40,992 bases of DNA from a virus (IMGVR_UViG_3300024264_000074:1-40992); one strand, 5' to 3'; counted from the stretch's first letter, positions 26,480-34,640 are shown. A program made the numbers and translations. The notes: generated by a model from the sequence alone, not told the origin.

Positions 26480-29400
26480 ATGGCGATTTATGTAAACGAC
26501 GGAGGTACTCTCCGTACGATACGATTTATTGCGGTCAATGATGCAGGCACGGTTCGTCGTGTCCATCACGTTTATGTAAATGATGGAGGGACTGTTGCAG
26601 GCCCGTTTGATGCAATCCACAATACTGCTAGAACTACTAATACTGAGACTACTTTTGTTTCAGGAACGCAAGAAACTGCATTCTCCACTACATGCTCCTT
26701 CGAAACAAATGTAAATACTAGTACAATATTTGACACAGACAGAGACACCACCACCACTTTTAACACTACTAGAGCTACGGGAAGCGTAATTGCGACTACT
26801 AGGTCTACAACAACTGTATTTAATACTACTACATTATTTAGCACCACTACAGCGTATGCAACTACTCGTGATACTACTACAACGTTCAATACTACTACGA
26901 ACTTTACTACGACCACAACATATGCGACTACTCGTGATACGACGACAGCATTTAATACTACTACGAACTTTACTACCACCACGACGTTCAATACTACGTT
27001 AGATACAACAACTGTATTTAATACTACTACAAACTTTACTACAACTACTACGTATGCAACTACTCGTGCTACTACTACTACGTTTGATAGTACAACAACT
27101 TATACTACTACGACTACGTTTGATACGAGTAGAGCAACTACTACTGTATTTAATACAACTACTAACTTTACAACTACAACCACGTATAACACGACGAGGG
27201 CTACAACAACAGTATTTAATACTACGACAAACTTTACTACTACTACTACGTATAACACCAGTAAAGCAACTACTACTGTATTTAATACAACTACTAACTA
27301 TACTACTACAACCACGTATAACACGACGCGTGCGACAACAACTGTATTTAATACTACTACAAACTTTACGACTACAACGACGTATGAGACTAGTAAGGCA
27401 ACCACTACAGTCTACAATACGACAACGACGTTTAATACTTCTTACGACACAACGATAAATACTAGTAGATCAACAGGGTTTACTAACTCTACGTCACAGA
27501 ATACAAACACAAGCTATAATACTAGCTTTACAAATGCTACTACTCGTAATACTAGTACCTCGTATAACACTAGCTTTACAAATACGACTACTCGTAATAC
27601 TACTACTTCGTATAATACTCAGTTTGAAAATGCTACTACTCGTAACACTACTACTTCGTATAATACTACCTTTACAAACACTACTACTAGGAGTACGGCT
27701 ACTGCATGGAACACGGCCACAAGTAGAACAACGGATAATGTAACAGTATCTACAAATACATCATATGCTACAAATACATCCTATGCTTGTACATTTACAG
27801 CATCTACAAATACTTGTTATAGTACAAATACTTCATATGCTTGTGCATTTACAGTAGCTACTAATACTTGTTACTCCACTGCTACAAGTAGAACAACAGC
27901 TCAAACAGCATCTACAAATACTAGTTATAGTACGAATACTTCTTATCAATGTGCGTTTACTAATAATACAGCTACTAGCAGAAGTACAGGCTTTACAGCA
28001 TCTACAAATACTTGTTATAGTACAAACACGTCATATGCTTGTCAGTTTACTAATAATACAGGGTTTACAAATAATACTGGTGCTCATACTAATAATACAG
28101 GCTTTACGAATACTACAAACACTTGTTATAGTACAAACACGTCATATGCTTGTCAGTTTACAAACAATACGAATACTAGTTACCAGACTACATTTACAAA
28201 TAATACTGGTGCTCACACTAATAACACAGGGTTTACGAATACTACAAATACGTGCTACTCTACAAATACGTCATATGCTTGTCAGTTTACAAACACTACT
28301 ACTGGGTCGAATAATACCGGCGCCCATACTAATAATACAGGCTTTACGAATAGTACAAACACTTGTTATTCTACTAATACGTCGTACGCTTGTCAGTTTA
28401 CAAACAGTACCTCTAGAAATACACAAACAGGGTACCAAACTGCATTTACAAACGCTACCGCGTATGGTACTTCTAGAAATACAAATACGTCATACAGTAC
28501 AGCGTTTAGTAATAGCACTAGCAATAGCTTTAATACGAATACATCGTGGACTACCACATATTCCACTACCTATTTAGTATATATTGATGCAGAAATTGGC
28601 TGGACGCCGGTAACTCTGAGTACATCAAGAACTACTTCTGGTACAAACGTTAGTCAGTACACATTTAACACGGCCACAAGTAGAACGACAGCAGCAACGG
28701 CAAGTACCGCGTATAACACAAGTAGAAATACAAATACCTGTTATACTTGTTTCTTCTCCAATGCTACATCGTATAACACAAACACTAGTTACCAGACTAC
28801 ATTTACAAACAATACTGGTGCACATACTAATAATACGAATACTACAAGGTCTACTAATACTAGTTACTCTACGAATACATCGTGGAGTACGAATACTTCG
28901 TATCAATGTGCTTTTTCAAACAATACTGGTGCACATACTAATAATACGAATACTACAAGGTCTACTAATACTAGCTATGCTACTAATACTTCGTATGCCT
29001 GTGCATTTACAGCAGCTACAAACACTAGTTACCAGACTACATTTACAAACAATACTGGTGCACATACTAATAATACGAATACTACAAGGTCTACTAATAC
29101 TAGTTACTCTACGAATACTACAAGGTCTACAAACACTAGTTATCAGTCTACGTTTACAAACAATACTGGTGCACACACTAATGATACTGCCACAAGTAGA
29201 AATACAGCCTTTACGAACAGTACAAATACTTCGTACGCTTGTACGTTTACAAACAATACTGGTGCACACACTAATAATACGAACACGTCGTATACTACTA
29301 GCTTTACAAACAATACTGGTGCGCATACAAACAATACTAATACCAGTTATCAGACACAATTTACAAACAATACTGGTGCGCATACAAACAATACTAATAC

Positions 29401-30682
29401 TAGTTACCAAACTACATTTACAAACAATACTGGTGCACACACTAATAATACAAATACGTCGTATACTACTAGCTTTACAAACCAGACTACTGGAACAAAT
29501 AGTACCTCGTATAATACTAATACTAGCAGATTAACAAATGTGGATTCAATATCTACAACGTACAATACTTCTACTAGCAAATTAACAAATGTGGATTCAA
29601 TAGCTACTAGTTATAATACTAATACGAGTAAAGTAACTCATGTAGATTCAATAGCTACTAGCTATAACACTAATACTTCGAGAGTTACTAACATTGTAGT
29701 AACAACTACTTGGAATACAAATACTGCTAGAACTACTACTTACGAGACAACCTTTGCTACTTCTAGATCAAGTTCAAGAGCTACTTCAACAAGTAGGTCT
29801 ACAACAACAGTATTTAACACTAGTACTACTACTGCAAGTTCAAGGGCTACACAAACAAGTAGAAGCACAACATGTACGTTTAATACCGCGCACTCTACTG
29901 CAAGTTCAAGAGCGACTGCGACAAGTTTATCAACTACTACAACGTATAATACTACTACTACTACTGCAAGTTCGAGGTCTACTTCAACAAGTAAGTCCAC
30001 TGTATGTACCTTTAATACGTCACATGCTACTGCAAGTTCAAGAGCAACGGCAACAACTCTATCTACTTCTACAGTATATGCCACAACATTAGGAACACTC
30101 ACTAGTAGAGCTACAGATACTACTAGATCAACTACTTGTACATTCAATACTACAACTACAACATCTAGTTCTAGAGCGACTTCAACAAGTAAAACAACTA
30201 CTTGCACATACGAGACTACTAAGTCTACTGCAAGTTCGAGGGCTACGAATACTACAAGGTCAACTACTTGTACATTCAATACTACTACCTCAACAGCTAG
30301 TTCTAGGGCGACTTCAACAAGTTTAACAACTACTTGTACATTCGATACTACAACTACAACAGCAAGTTCAAGATCTACTTCAACAAGTAGACCTACAACT
30401 TGTACCTTTGAGACTTCGGCAGGAACTACTACAACGTTCGAAACCTCAAGTACTACAGGGTCTGTATTTGCTACTACTAGAAGCACCACGAGTGTATTCG
30501 GTACTACTAGAGTAACAGATACAACAATAACAACGGAACATTTGACAACTTTTGCTACTGCAACAGCTACAAATATTTTTGAAAGAATAACTTCCGCCCA
30601 AGCTGGGACTATATTCGATACTGAAGTATCAAGCGCTTCAGATATCGGTGCCTCATATTGGGACGGATCAACATGGAGTTAA
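26480..30682 (+). CDS. Giant Thr/Asn/Ser-rich repeat protein, putative virion appendage
   Basis: A 1400-aa protein of extreme composition. The N-terminus carries three copies of a YVNDGGT-type unit (IYVNDGGTLR, IAVNDAGTVR, VYVNDGGTVAG), a known fibre attachment motif in marine phages. Blocks follow: residues ~91-321 have 22-aa units (VFNTTTNFTTTTTY plus xTTRxTTT), ~331-411 have 16-aa units (SYNTSFTNxTTRNTxT), ~417-687 and 734-1007 have Cys-containing and GAHTNNT units, ~1011-1074 have TNVDSI units, and ~1092-1317 have 22-aa SSRATSTS units. A non-repeat island lies near 690-721 (VYIDAEIGWTPV), and a unique C-terminal end follows 1318. Aromatic residues sit at fixed intervals, suggesting a repetitive beta shaft. 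SD AGGAA precedes the ATG. Function unproven. Confidence 0.75.
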   Translation: MAIYVNDGGTLRTIRFIAVNDAGTVRRVHHVYVNDGGTVAGPFDAIHNTARTTNTETTFVSGTQETAFSTTCSFETNVNTSTIFDTDRDTTTTFNTTRATGSVIATTRSTTTVFNTTTLFSTTTAYATTRDTTTTFNTTTNFTTTTTYATTRDTTTAFNTTTNFTTTTTFNTTLDTTTVFNTTTNFTTTTTYATTRATTTTFDSTTTYTTTTTFDTSRATTTVFNTTTNFTTTTTYNTTRATTTVFNTTTNFTTTTTYNTSKATTTVFNTTTNYTTTTTYNTTRATTTVFNTTTNFTTTTTYETSKATTTVYNTTTTFNTSYDTTINTSRSTGFTNSTSQNTNTSYNTSFTNATTRNTSTSYNTSFTNTTTRNTTTSYNTQFENATTRNTTTSYNTTFTNTTTRSTATAWNTATSRTTDNVTVSTNTSYATNTSYACTFTASTNTCYSTNTSYACAFTVATNTCYSTATSRTTAQTASTNTSYSTNTSYQCAFTNNTATSRSTGFTASTNTCYSTNTSYACQFTNNTGFTNNTGAHTNNTGFTNTTNTCYSTNTSYACQFTNNTNTSYQTTFTNNTGAHTNNTGFTNTTNTCYSTNTSYACQFTNTTTGSNNTGAHTNNTGFTNSTNTCYSTNTSYACQFTNSTSRNTQTGYQTAFTNATAYGTSRNTNTSYSTAFSNSTSNSFNTNTSWTTTYSTTYLVYIDAEIGWTPVTLSTSRTTSGTNVSQYTFNTATSRTTAATASTAYNTSRNTNTCYTCFFSNATSYNTNTSYQTTFTNNTGAHTNNTNTTRSTNTSYSTNTSWSTNTSYQCAFSNNTGAHTNNTNTTRSTNTSYATNTSYACAFTAATNTSYQTTFTNNTGAHTNNTNTTRSTNTSYSTNTTRSTNTSYQSTFTNNTGAHTNDTATSRNTAFTNSTNTSYACTFTNNTGAHTNNTNTSYTTSFTNNTGAHTNNTNTSYQTQFTNNTGAHTNNTNTSYQTTFTNNTGAHTNNTNTSYTTSFTNQTTGTNSTSYNTNTSRLTNVDSISTTYNTSTSKLTNVDSIATSYNTNTSKVTHVDSIATSYNTNTSRVTNIVVTTTWNTNTARTTTYETTFATSRSSSRATSTSRSTTTVFNTSTTTASSRATQTSRSTTCTFNTAHSTASSRATATSLSTTTTYNTTTTTASSRSTSTSKSTVCTFNTSHATASSRATATTLSTSTVYATTLGTLTSRATDTTRSTTCTFNTTTTTSSSRATSTSKTTTCTYETTKSTASSRATNTTRSTTCTFNTTTSTASSRATSTSLTTTCTFDTTTTTASSRSTSTSRPTTCTFETSAGTTTTFETSSTTGSVFATTRSTTSVFGTTRVTDTTITTEHLTTFATATATNIFERITSAQAGTIFDTEVSSASDIGASYWDGSTWS
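26750..27440 (+). repeat. 22-aa (66-bp) Thr-rich repeats, block A
   Basis: About ten units of the pattern V-F-N-T-T-T-N-F-T5-Y-x-T-T-R-x-T-T-T. Aromatic spacing is 6, 6 and 10 residues. Thr codons vary freely among ACT, ACA, ACG and ACC between units, so amino-acid order is kept while synonymous positions have diverged. This argues for selection on the protein and against recent slippage. Confidence 0.85.
28778..29118 (+). repeat. 101-bp exact direct repeats in block D
   Basis: Bases 28778-28878 and 29018-29118 are identical over 101 bp, offset by 240 bp (80 codons, in frame). A shorter copy of the same core (about 58 bp, CAATACTGGTGCACATACTA onward) starts at 28920. Related 57-bp, 19-codon units continue to about 29450. 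These are recent duplications, unlike the diverged repeats of block A. Confidence 0.9.
29755..30430 (+). repeat. 22-aa SSRATSTS repeats, block F
   Basis: About ten units of SSRATSTSxSTTCTFNTTTTTA type, again 22 residues (66 bp). Most units have one Cys in TTCTF and paired Ser-Arg. The period equals that of block A though the sequence differs, which suggests both blocks build the same structural rung. Confidence 0.8.
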
Positions 30683-30685
30683 AAT

Positions 30686-30907
30686 ATGGCACAGCCAAAT
30701 AACAAACCTAAACCAGGCGATATAAAAGAAGCGGATGATCATTGGACTAAGAAGTATCGTAATGACGATATAACGCCAGAGTACATCAATAGAAAGATGG
30801 AGAACCTTATGTCGGCTCTCTTTGATACAATAGGGGAGAATGAGGAGAGAATTAAAGATCTCGAAGCTCAAGTCTGGAAACTATCACAAGCAGTAAGGAC
30901 AGACTAA
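30686..30907 (+). CDS. Small coiled-coil protein, hypothetical
   Basis: A 73-aa hydrophilic protein after the Thr-rich gene, coupled to the next gene by TAATG. The N-terminal half is charged and Pro-containing. The C-terminal half (MENLMSALFDTIGENEERIK, then DLEAQVWKLSQAV) has heptad-like hydrophobics and is probably a coiled coil. It may be a fibre oligomerisation or connector subunit, or a regulator. No family recognised. Confidence 0.55.
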   Translation: MAQPNNKPKPGDIKEADDHWTKKYRNDDITPEYINRKMENLMSALFDTIGENEERIKDLEAQVWKLSQAVRTD

Positions 30908-31785
30908 TGGCTTTAGACGCGTTAGCTTTAAATGAAGAATTAGGTGATGTTCCAACTCACTTTATGAAATCAGGGAGTTGCATGCCTCCCAAAGAAAGAC
31001 TTGCTACAATGCTAGAATTTCAAAGGAGAGTACTCCCTAAAACACATAGAGGAGTAAAATTTGAATTTGACCTTTGGTATAATACGAATGAATTAAGAAC
31101 TATTAGAAACTTCTTATACACCGACTTTCTAGGGGATGGAATTTTTATTCGTGTTAACACTATAAAGATAAACGATAGAATAATGCATAGTATTGCTGAT
31201 TCCGATATTAAGATAGACGAAGAAAGAATACAAAAAATTATTGATAATCTAGGAAATAAATATACATTACAAATAAATCACGATACTTTTGATAAGGTTG
31301 TGTTTCCGCCAGGAAGTAACTTAATACAAGGCGGAAAAAATGTAATGGATTGGAAAAAACTTGACCAAAAGGTCAGAGAAGGGTTTATAATTAAACCACA
31401 CCCTATCACAGCGCACGTTTGGGTTGCTAAGTATAAGGAACGCTACGGCGCAGATAAGGTACTAAATAAAAAGTATGGTGGGTCAGAAATATTATCAAAG
31501 TGTTCTGACTTAGCATTTTGCCCGAATAGTCAAATGGGCATAGAAGGGCTGCTTCTAGGAAAAAATATTCATTCAATAGCTACTCCCAGAGTTGCTAGAG
31601 AGAAGAATCACCTAACATATGAAGCAATTTATCAAGGCATCGCAGGAAAAGAGTGTGGATCTAGAACTGCTCTTTTGAAAATATTATCCAGTAAAAGATC
31701 TGGCATAGTATTTCACTATGACGATGATGCAGAGGAACGTGTCGAGAGGTATCTCGAACAATTTTGGGAATATACATTAAAATGA
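30907..31785 (+). CDS. Capsule/Kdo-transferase-like glycosyltransferase (GT-B)
   Basis: A 292-aa protein whose C-terminal half resembles the capsule polysaccharide biosynthesis family (KpsC/KpsS, Kdo transferase type). Diagnostic parts are KPHP at residues 163-166 and SQMGIEGLLLGKNI at 208-221, the nucleotide-sugar-binding end of GT-B enzymes, where a small residue-Gly-Glu-hydrophobic-Leu-Gly-Lys run is conserved. The N-terminal half has no recognised domain and is short for KpsC. It may add a sugar to a virion protein or host glycan. It is translated from the preceding gene's stop (TAATG) and overlaps the next by ATGA. Family assignment moderate, substrate unknown. Confidence 0.55.
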   Translation: MALDALALNEELGDVPTHFMKSGSCMPPKERLATMLEFQRRVLPKTHRGVKFEFDLWYNTNELRTIRNFLYTDFLGDGIFIRVNTIKINDRIMHSIADSDIKIDEERIQKIIDNLGNKYTLQINHDTFDKVVFPPGSNLIQGGKNVMDWKKLDQKVREGFIIKPHPITAHVWVAKYKERYGADKVLNKKYGGSEILSKCSDLAFCPNSQMGIEGLLLGKNIHSIATPRVAREKNHLTYEAIYQGIAGKECGSRTALLKILSSKRSGIVFHYDDDAEERVERYLEQFWEYTLK

Positions 31786-32768
31786 TAGATATAATTATTC
31801 TAACAGAAGAAATAAACAGTGAGTTTACTCTCTCTTCATTACTGAAGTATGATGAAAACTTTCGTATTCACCTATTTAACAGGAGGGGCTTGCTTATCGA
31901 AAATATGGAGCCAACTATTAACTGGGCGATGAAAAACTTCAGAGAAGTTTATAGCTATCAGACTCCTTACGCTTTTAGAGGGCCAACCTCTAATAGAATG
32001 GCTAGAGTATTATGTCAATTTAGAGAGCATTGGAAAGATAAAACTCCTGCCGGAGGCGCAATAGAAAGAGTTATAGTACACACTAAAGGTGCAAGAATAT
32101 TTAATGGTGGTTTAAAAGAAAACATCCCAACTGTCACACAAATGGGAGATAGAGTTTGTTATTTTTCTAGAAAACATCAGTACTTTGATCATAAATTTTA
32201 TGGCAACTATTACCAAATCCTAGGATTAGAAGCAAAAAAGGATGATTATGAGAAAGATTTTCTTTTACTAAACTGGAAGAAGTTTAAAGCACTAAACCAA
32301 TTTCATATGTTCTTTAATGGAGGTAAGCCAACTATGCATCAATTACCGAATTCTATTGAATGGTTTAACGAAAAAGACTCCTTTATACTATCTGCAGAAA
32401 ATAATCAACTATTTAAGTATCTTAAAGAGCAGAATCATGGGTACATGCCTCTATATATGGATATGAATGTAGACGAGTTAATCAAGAAAGAGTCTATTGG
32501 ACCAAAAGATACTATAAATCATAATATTATGATGCGAAAAGCTTTCTCAGTAAATTTACAAACAGCAGAGCTATTTATGGACTACTACCTGCTACCTAGT
32601 TTATTTTATATGGCAGTACCTTGGGATATGTGGACAAAAGTTATAGACGATATTCCTTTGAATTTAAGAAGAGAAGGAGTAAACGAGAGAATACTACAAA
32701 AAGCAAATAAGCAGAAGAAATATTTAAGAAAAGTAGTAGAAGCAGGATATTTACTAGGGAAAATTTAA
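31782..32768 (+). CDS. Unknown protein, possible glycosyltransferase-type
   Basis: A 328-aa soluble protein. I chose the ATG at 31782, overlapping the previous stop as ATGA. A TTG at 31764 would add six residues and has no support. It starts with a Rossmann-like strand (MIDIIILTEEIN) and has many aromatic residues, without a DxD motif or clear nucleotide-binding motif. The segment ERVIVHTKGARIFNGGL is a likely strand-loop. The segment MNVDELIKKESIGPKD is helical. Between two putative glycan/lipid-related genes it could act on sugars, but no family was recognised. Its stop overlaps the Coq4-like start as TAATG. Confidence 0.6.
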   Translation: MIDIIILTEEINSEFTLSSLLKYDENFRIHLFNRRGLLIENMEPTINWAMKNFREVYSYQTPYAFRGPTSNRMARVLCQFREHWKDKTPAGGAIERVIVHTKGARIFNGGLKENIPTVTQMGDRVCYFSRKHQYFDHKFYGNYYQILGLEAKKDDYEKDFLLLNWKKFKALNQFHMFFNGGKPTMHQLPNSIEWFNEKDSFILSAENNQLFKYLKEQNHGYMPLYMDMNVDELIKKESIGPKDTINHNIMMRKAFSVNLQTAELFMDYYLLPSLFYMAVPWDMWTKVIDDIPLNLRREGVNERILQKANKQKKYLRKVVEAGYLLGKI

Positions 32769-33433
32769 TGTTTCGTAGTATTCAGCTATTGTCTCAACTA
32801 ATTAGGTATAAGCCCAATCAACCAGATAATGCAGACCTAATAGCTAAGGTTGTATTACACTTCACAGGAACTTCAATCGATCATCAAATAGAACTCTGGT
32901 CAAAGACTGATACTGGCCAGCGTTACCTTGCAGGCGAACGTATAATAGATAATATTGAATCTTTTCGCACTAGAGATGAAAACACCTTAGGACATCAATA
33001 CTTACAATTTATGGATAAATATTACTTTGATAAATTAGGGAGTATGTTAGATTTGAATAAAAACGGTAAAGTAGGTAATAATACAAAACAAAAATATGGA
33101 TTGTTTATTATGGACTGCCATGACTTTCTTCATGTTATAACTGGATATCCGCCCACTCCCCACGGAGAGCTAATGCGTATAAAAATCTATAAACAATATG
33201 AGGGTAGAGGTTGGGCAGCAGTCGATGCTGTAGGCAAGCTTTGGGCATATAGTAAAGGAATAAAAGAAGCAAAAAGATATCGCGAACTTGCCCAAGAAGC
33301 TAGACAGACTAGAAAATTAGTAACTAATTATATATTTGAAGATTGGTTCGAAATGTTAGGGTGGCATGTCAATAAAGTTCGGAAAAATCTCAGCACCAAA
33401 TCGACAACCCTTTACGACTATAAAAGTCTTTAA
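32768..33433 (+). CDS. coq4-like: Coq4-family ubiquinone biosynthesis protein
   Basis: A 221-aa protein with the Coq4 signature. The zinc motif HDxxHx11E is complete: H118-D119-F-L-H122, then 11 residues to E134, in CHDFLHVITGY ... HGELMRIK. Family landmarks align in order: GQRYLAGERI (compare GAQILQERPRI of human COQ4), ENTLGHQYLQFMDK (compare GSLGREYLRFLD), and a C-terminal NYIFEDWFEM segment (compare LYYERRWEQS). Coq4 is required for coenzyme Q assembly and has been linked to the C1 oxidative decarboxylation step. It binds zinc and lipid. As the last gene on the + strand, it overlaps the converging GT29-like gene by 4 bases. A phage copy could sustain respiratory quinone during infection, an inference. 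Confidence 0.85.
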   Translation: MFRSIQLLSQLIRYKPNQPDNADLIAKVVLHFTGTSIDHQIELWSKTDTGQRYLAGERIIDNIESFRTRDENTLGHQYLQFMDKYYFDKLGSMLDLNKNGKVGNNTKQKYGLFIMDCHDFLHVITGYPPTPHGELMRIKIYKQYEGRGWAAVDAVGKLWAYSKGIKEAKRYRELAQEARQTRKLVTNYIFEDWFEMLGWHVNKVRKNLSTKSTTLYDYKSL

Positions 33434-34101
33434 TCTTCCAGTATTTCTGTTTCTAGGTCAGAAAGAACTTCCCATTTAATAATCCCATTGCGGGACATTT
33501 CTAAAGCGTACTCTCTTTCTGCGGGGACGTTGTGAGGAATCTCATCAACGGTATTTCTAGGTAAATGCCAGCTATTCGGGTATGCGGCTCCTACTTTAAA
33601 TGGAGCAGATTTTGCAAAGAAATCAAACCCAACAATCGTAAGACTCTTCCAAACCCATGCTTTCTTTATTAACCATAGTAAAGTAATAAAGCCATTAGAG
33701 GGACGCCCTAATAAAGCATTATTCTCATATCCAAACTCGTCATACAATTCTAGTAATTCTGCGTCTGTAAACATTGTATGAAACTCTCCAATCAACGACT
33801 TATCTACTTCTTTTGCAGTATTTAAGTTTATTCGTGTACGATTTAGTAATTTTGGCACATTCTGTAAATTAGGACGTTCCGCCATTTGTGCAGCCCTTAA
33901 AAATCCAGTTGCCCAAATATCTGTTCGTATTCCTATATTTCTGTAATGCCTTTCACGAGGTATTCCTTTACCCATGCGAATAACTATATCATGACCATCA
34001 ATAAACTCTCCTTTATCATAATTTAGAATCTCTACAGAGTTGCCTACTAAGACCACATTTTTATTTTCTAGTAGTTTTAATATTAGTTCTGCAGTAGCCA
34101 T
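33430..34101 (-). CDS. GT29 sialyltransferase-like glycosyltransferase
   Basis: A 223-aa protein with sialylmotif-like elements in the right order. An L-like motif is at residues 16-43 (VVLVGNSVEILN, then DGHDIVIRMG), an S-like motif at 133-161 (RPSNGFITLLWL, then TIVGFDFF), and a VS-like H-x4-E at H190-E195. These are the CMP-sialic-acid-binding and catalytic elements of family GT29, best known in eukaryotes but also present in some marine viruses and bacteria. No signal peptide or membrane anchor is seen, so it would act in the cytoplasm. Last gene of the minus-strand operon, overlapping the SDR gene by 19 bases and Coq4-like by 4. Donor may be CMP-sialic acid, CMP-Kdo or another CMP-sugar. 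Confidence 0.7.
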   Translation of the reverse strand: MATAELILKLLENKNVVLVGNSVEILNYDKGEFIDGHDIVIRMGKGIPRERHYRNIGIRTDIWATGFLRAAQMAERPNLQNVPKLLNRTRINLNTAKEVDKSLIGEFHTMFTDAELLELYDEFGYENNALLGRPSNGFITLLWLIKKAWVWKSLTIVGFDFFAKSAPFKVGAAYPNSWHLPRNTVDEIPHNVPAEREYALEMSRNGIIKWEVLSDLETEILED

Positions 34102-34640
34102 TCTAAGTCCTTGATTGCTTGTTTATCTGATTGTACATCTCTATAATTTGCCCGATTATGTAAAGTTATCTCGGGTACTTCTAGTTCTGTAGACTGTGCC
34201 ATAATAAGTAATTGTTTAATACCTTCAGCAACCTCGTCATGAGATACGCTAGGTAAGTCATTACTATTTAGTAAACCGAGATTGATTGTACTTATACGGC
34301 ATTGCTTGTCACTATTATAGACAAGACTATTAGTAAGATGATTAAGACTTGCTTTTTGCGCACTATACATATATCCTTGTGAAATATTTGGTTGAGCAGC
34401 TCTGCTCGAAATGTTAATTATATACTTACTACTATCTTTCTTCCAAGCCTCGTAAGCTTGGAATAATAGTTTTGTTTGATCAAATCCTAGGTGAGCACAA
34501 TTGATAAACACATCGTTTTCTTCCCAGACCCACTCACAGTTCATAATGTCTTCAATACGAACATGGTTAATTGAGCAGTCCTGCAAAGCACCCGCTATGG
34601 CTGCTGCAAGACCTGATGCTCCTGTTATCGCTATTTTCAT
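34083..34640 (-). CDS. Short-chain dehydrogenase/reductase (SDR) family enzyme
   Basis: A 185-aa Rossmann-fold protein. It has the N-terminal dinucleotide-binding loop TGASGLA (residues 6-12), Ser78/79 in IINISSRAA, and the catalytic YxxxK as Y92-S-A-Q-K96 in GYMYSAQKAS. It is short for an SDR (about 250 aa) because the substrate-binding C-terminal part is reduced, but the catalytic core is intact. It probably uses NAD(P)H for a sugar or other small-molecule oxidation-reduction. Between the small unknown gene and GT29-like gene, a role in sugar modification is plausible but not shown. The start overlaps the previous stop by ATGA. Confidence 0.75.
   Translation of the reverse strand: MKIAITGASGLAAAIAGALQDCSINHVRIEDIMNCEWVWEENDVFINCAHLGFDQTKLLFQAYEAWKKDSSKYIINISSRAAQPNISQGYMYSAQKASLNHLTNSLVYNSDKQCRISTINLGLLNSNDLPSVSHDEVAEGIKQLLIMAQSTELEVPEITLHNRANYRDVQSDKQAIKDLEWLLQN

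Noticed and set aside
27951-28577. Second shifted plus-strand frame (208 codons) in the repeat gene
   Set aside because: Arises from the repetitive codons; no independent signals.
28778-29450. Regular 57-bp spaced repeats resembling a CRISPR array
   Set aside because: Units are whole-codon protein repeats in a continuous frame, without palindromic repeats or unique spacers.
28761-29534. Long plus-strand frame (257 codons), Ile/Leu/Thr-rich, inside the repeat gene
   Set aside because: Shifted frame of the same repeats; no start signal and no gene-like composition.
29740-30489. Long open frame on the minus strand (249 codons), Val/Leu-rich
   Set aside because: It is the complement of the Thr/Ser-rich repeats (ACN reads as Val/Cys/Gly/Arg classes in antisense). 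No ribosome site, and composition is fully explained by the real gene.
33416-33428. Hairpin GACT-ATAAA-AGTC at the convergence point as a terminator
   Set aside because: Only a 4-bp AT-containing stem and no T tract of useful length on either strand.
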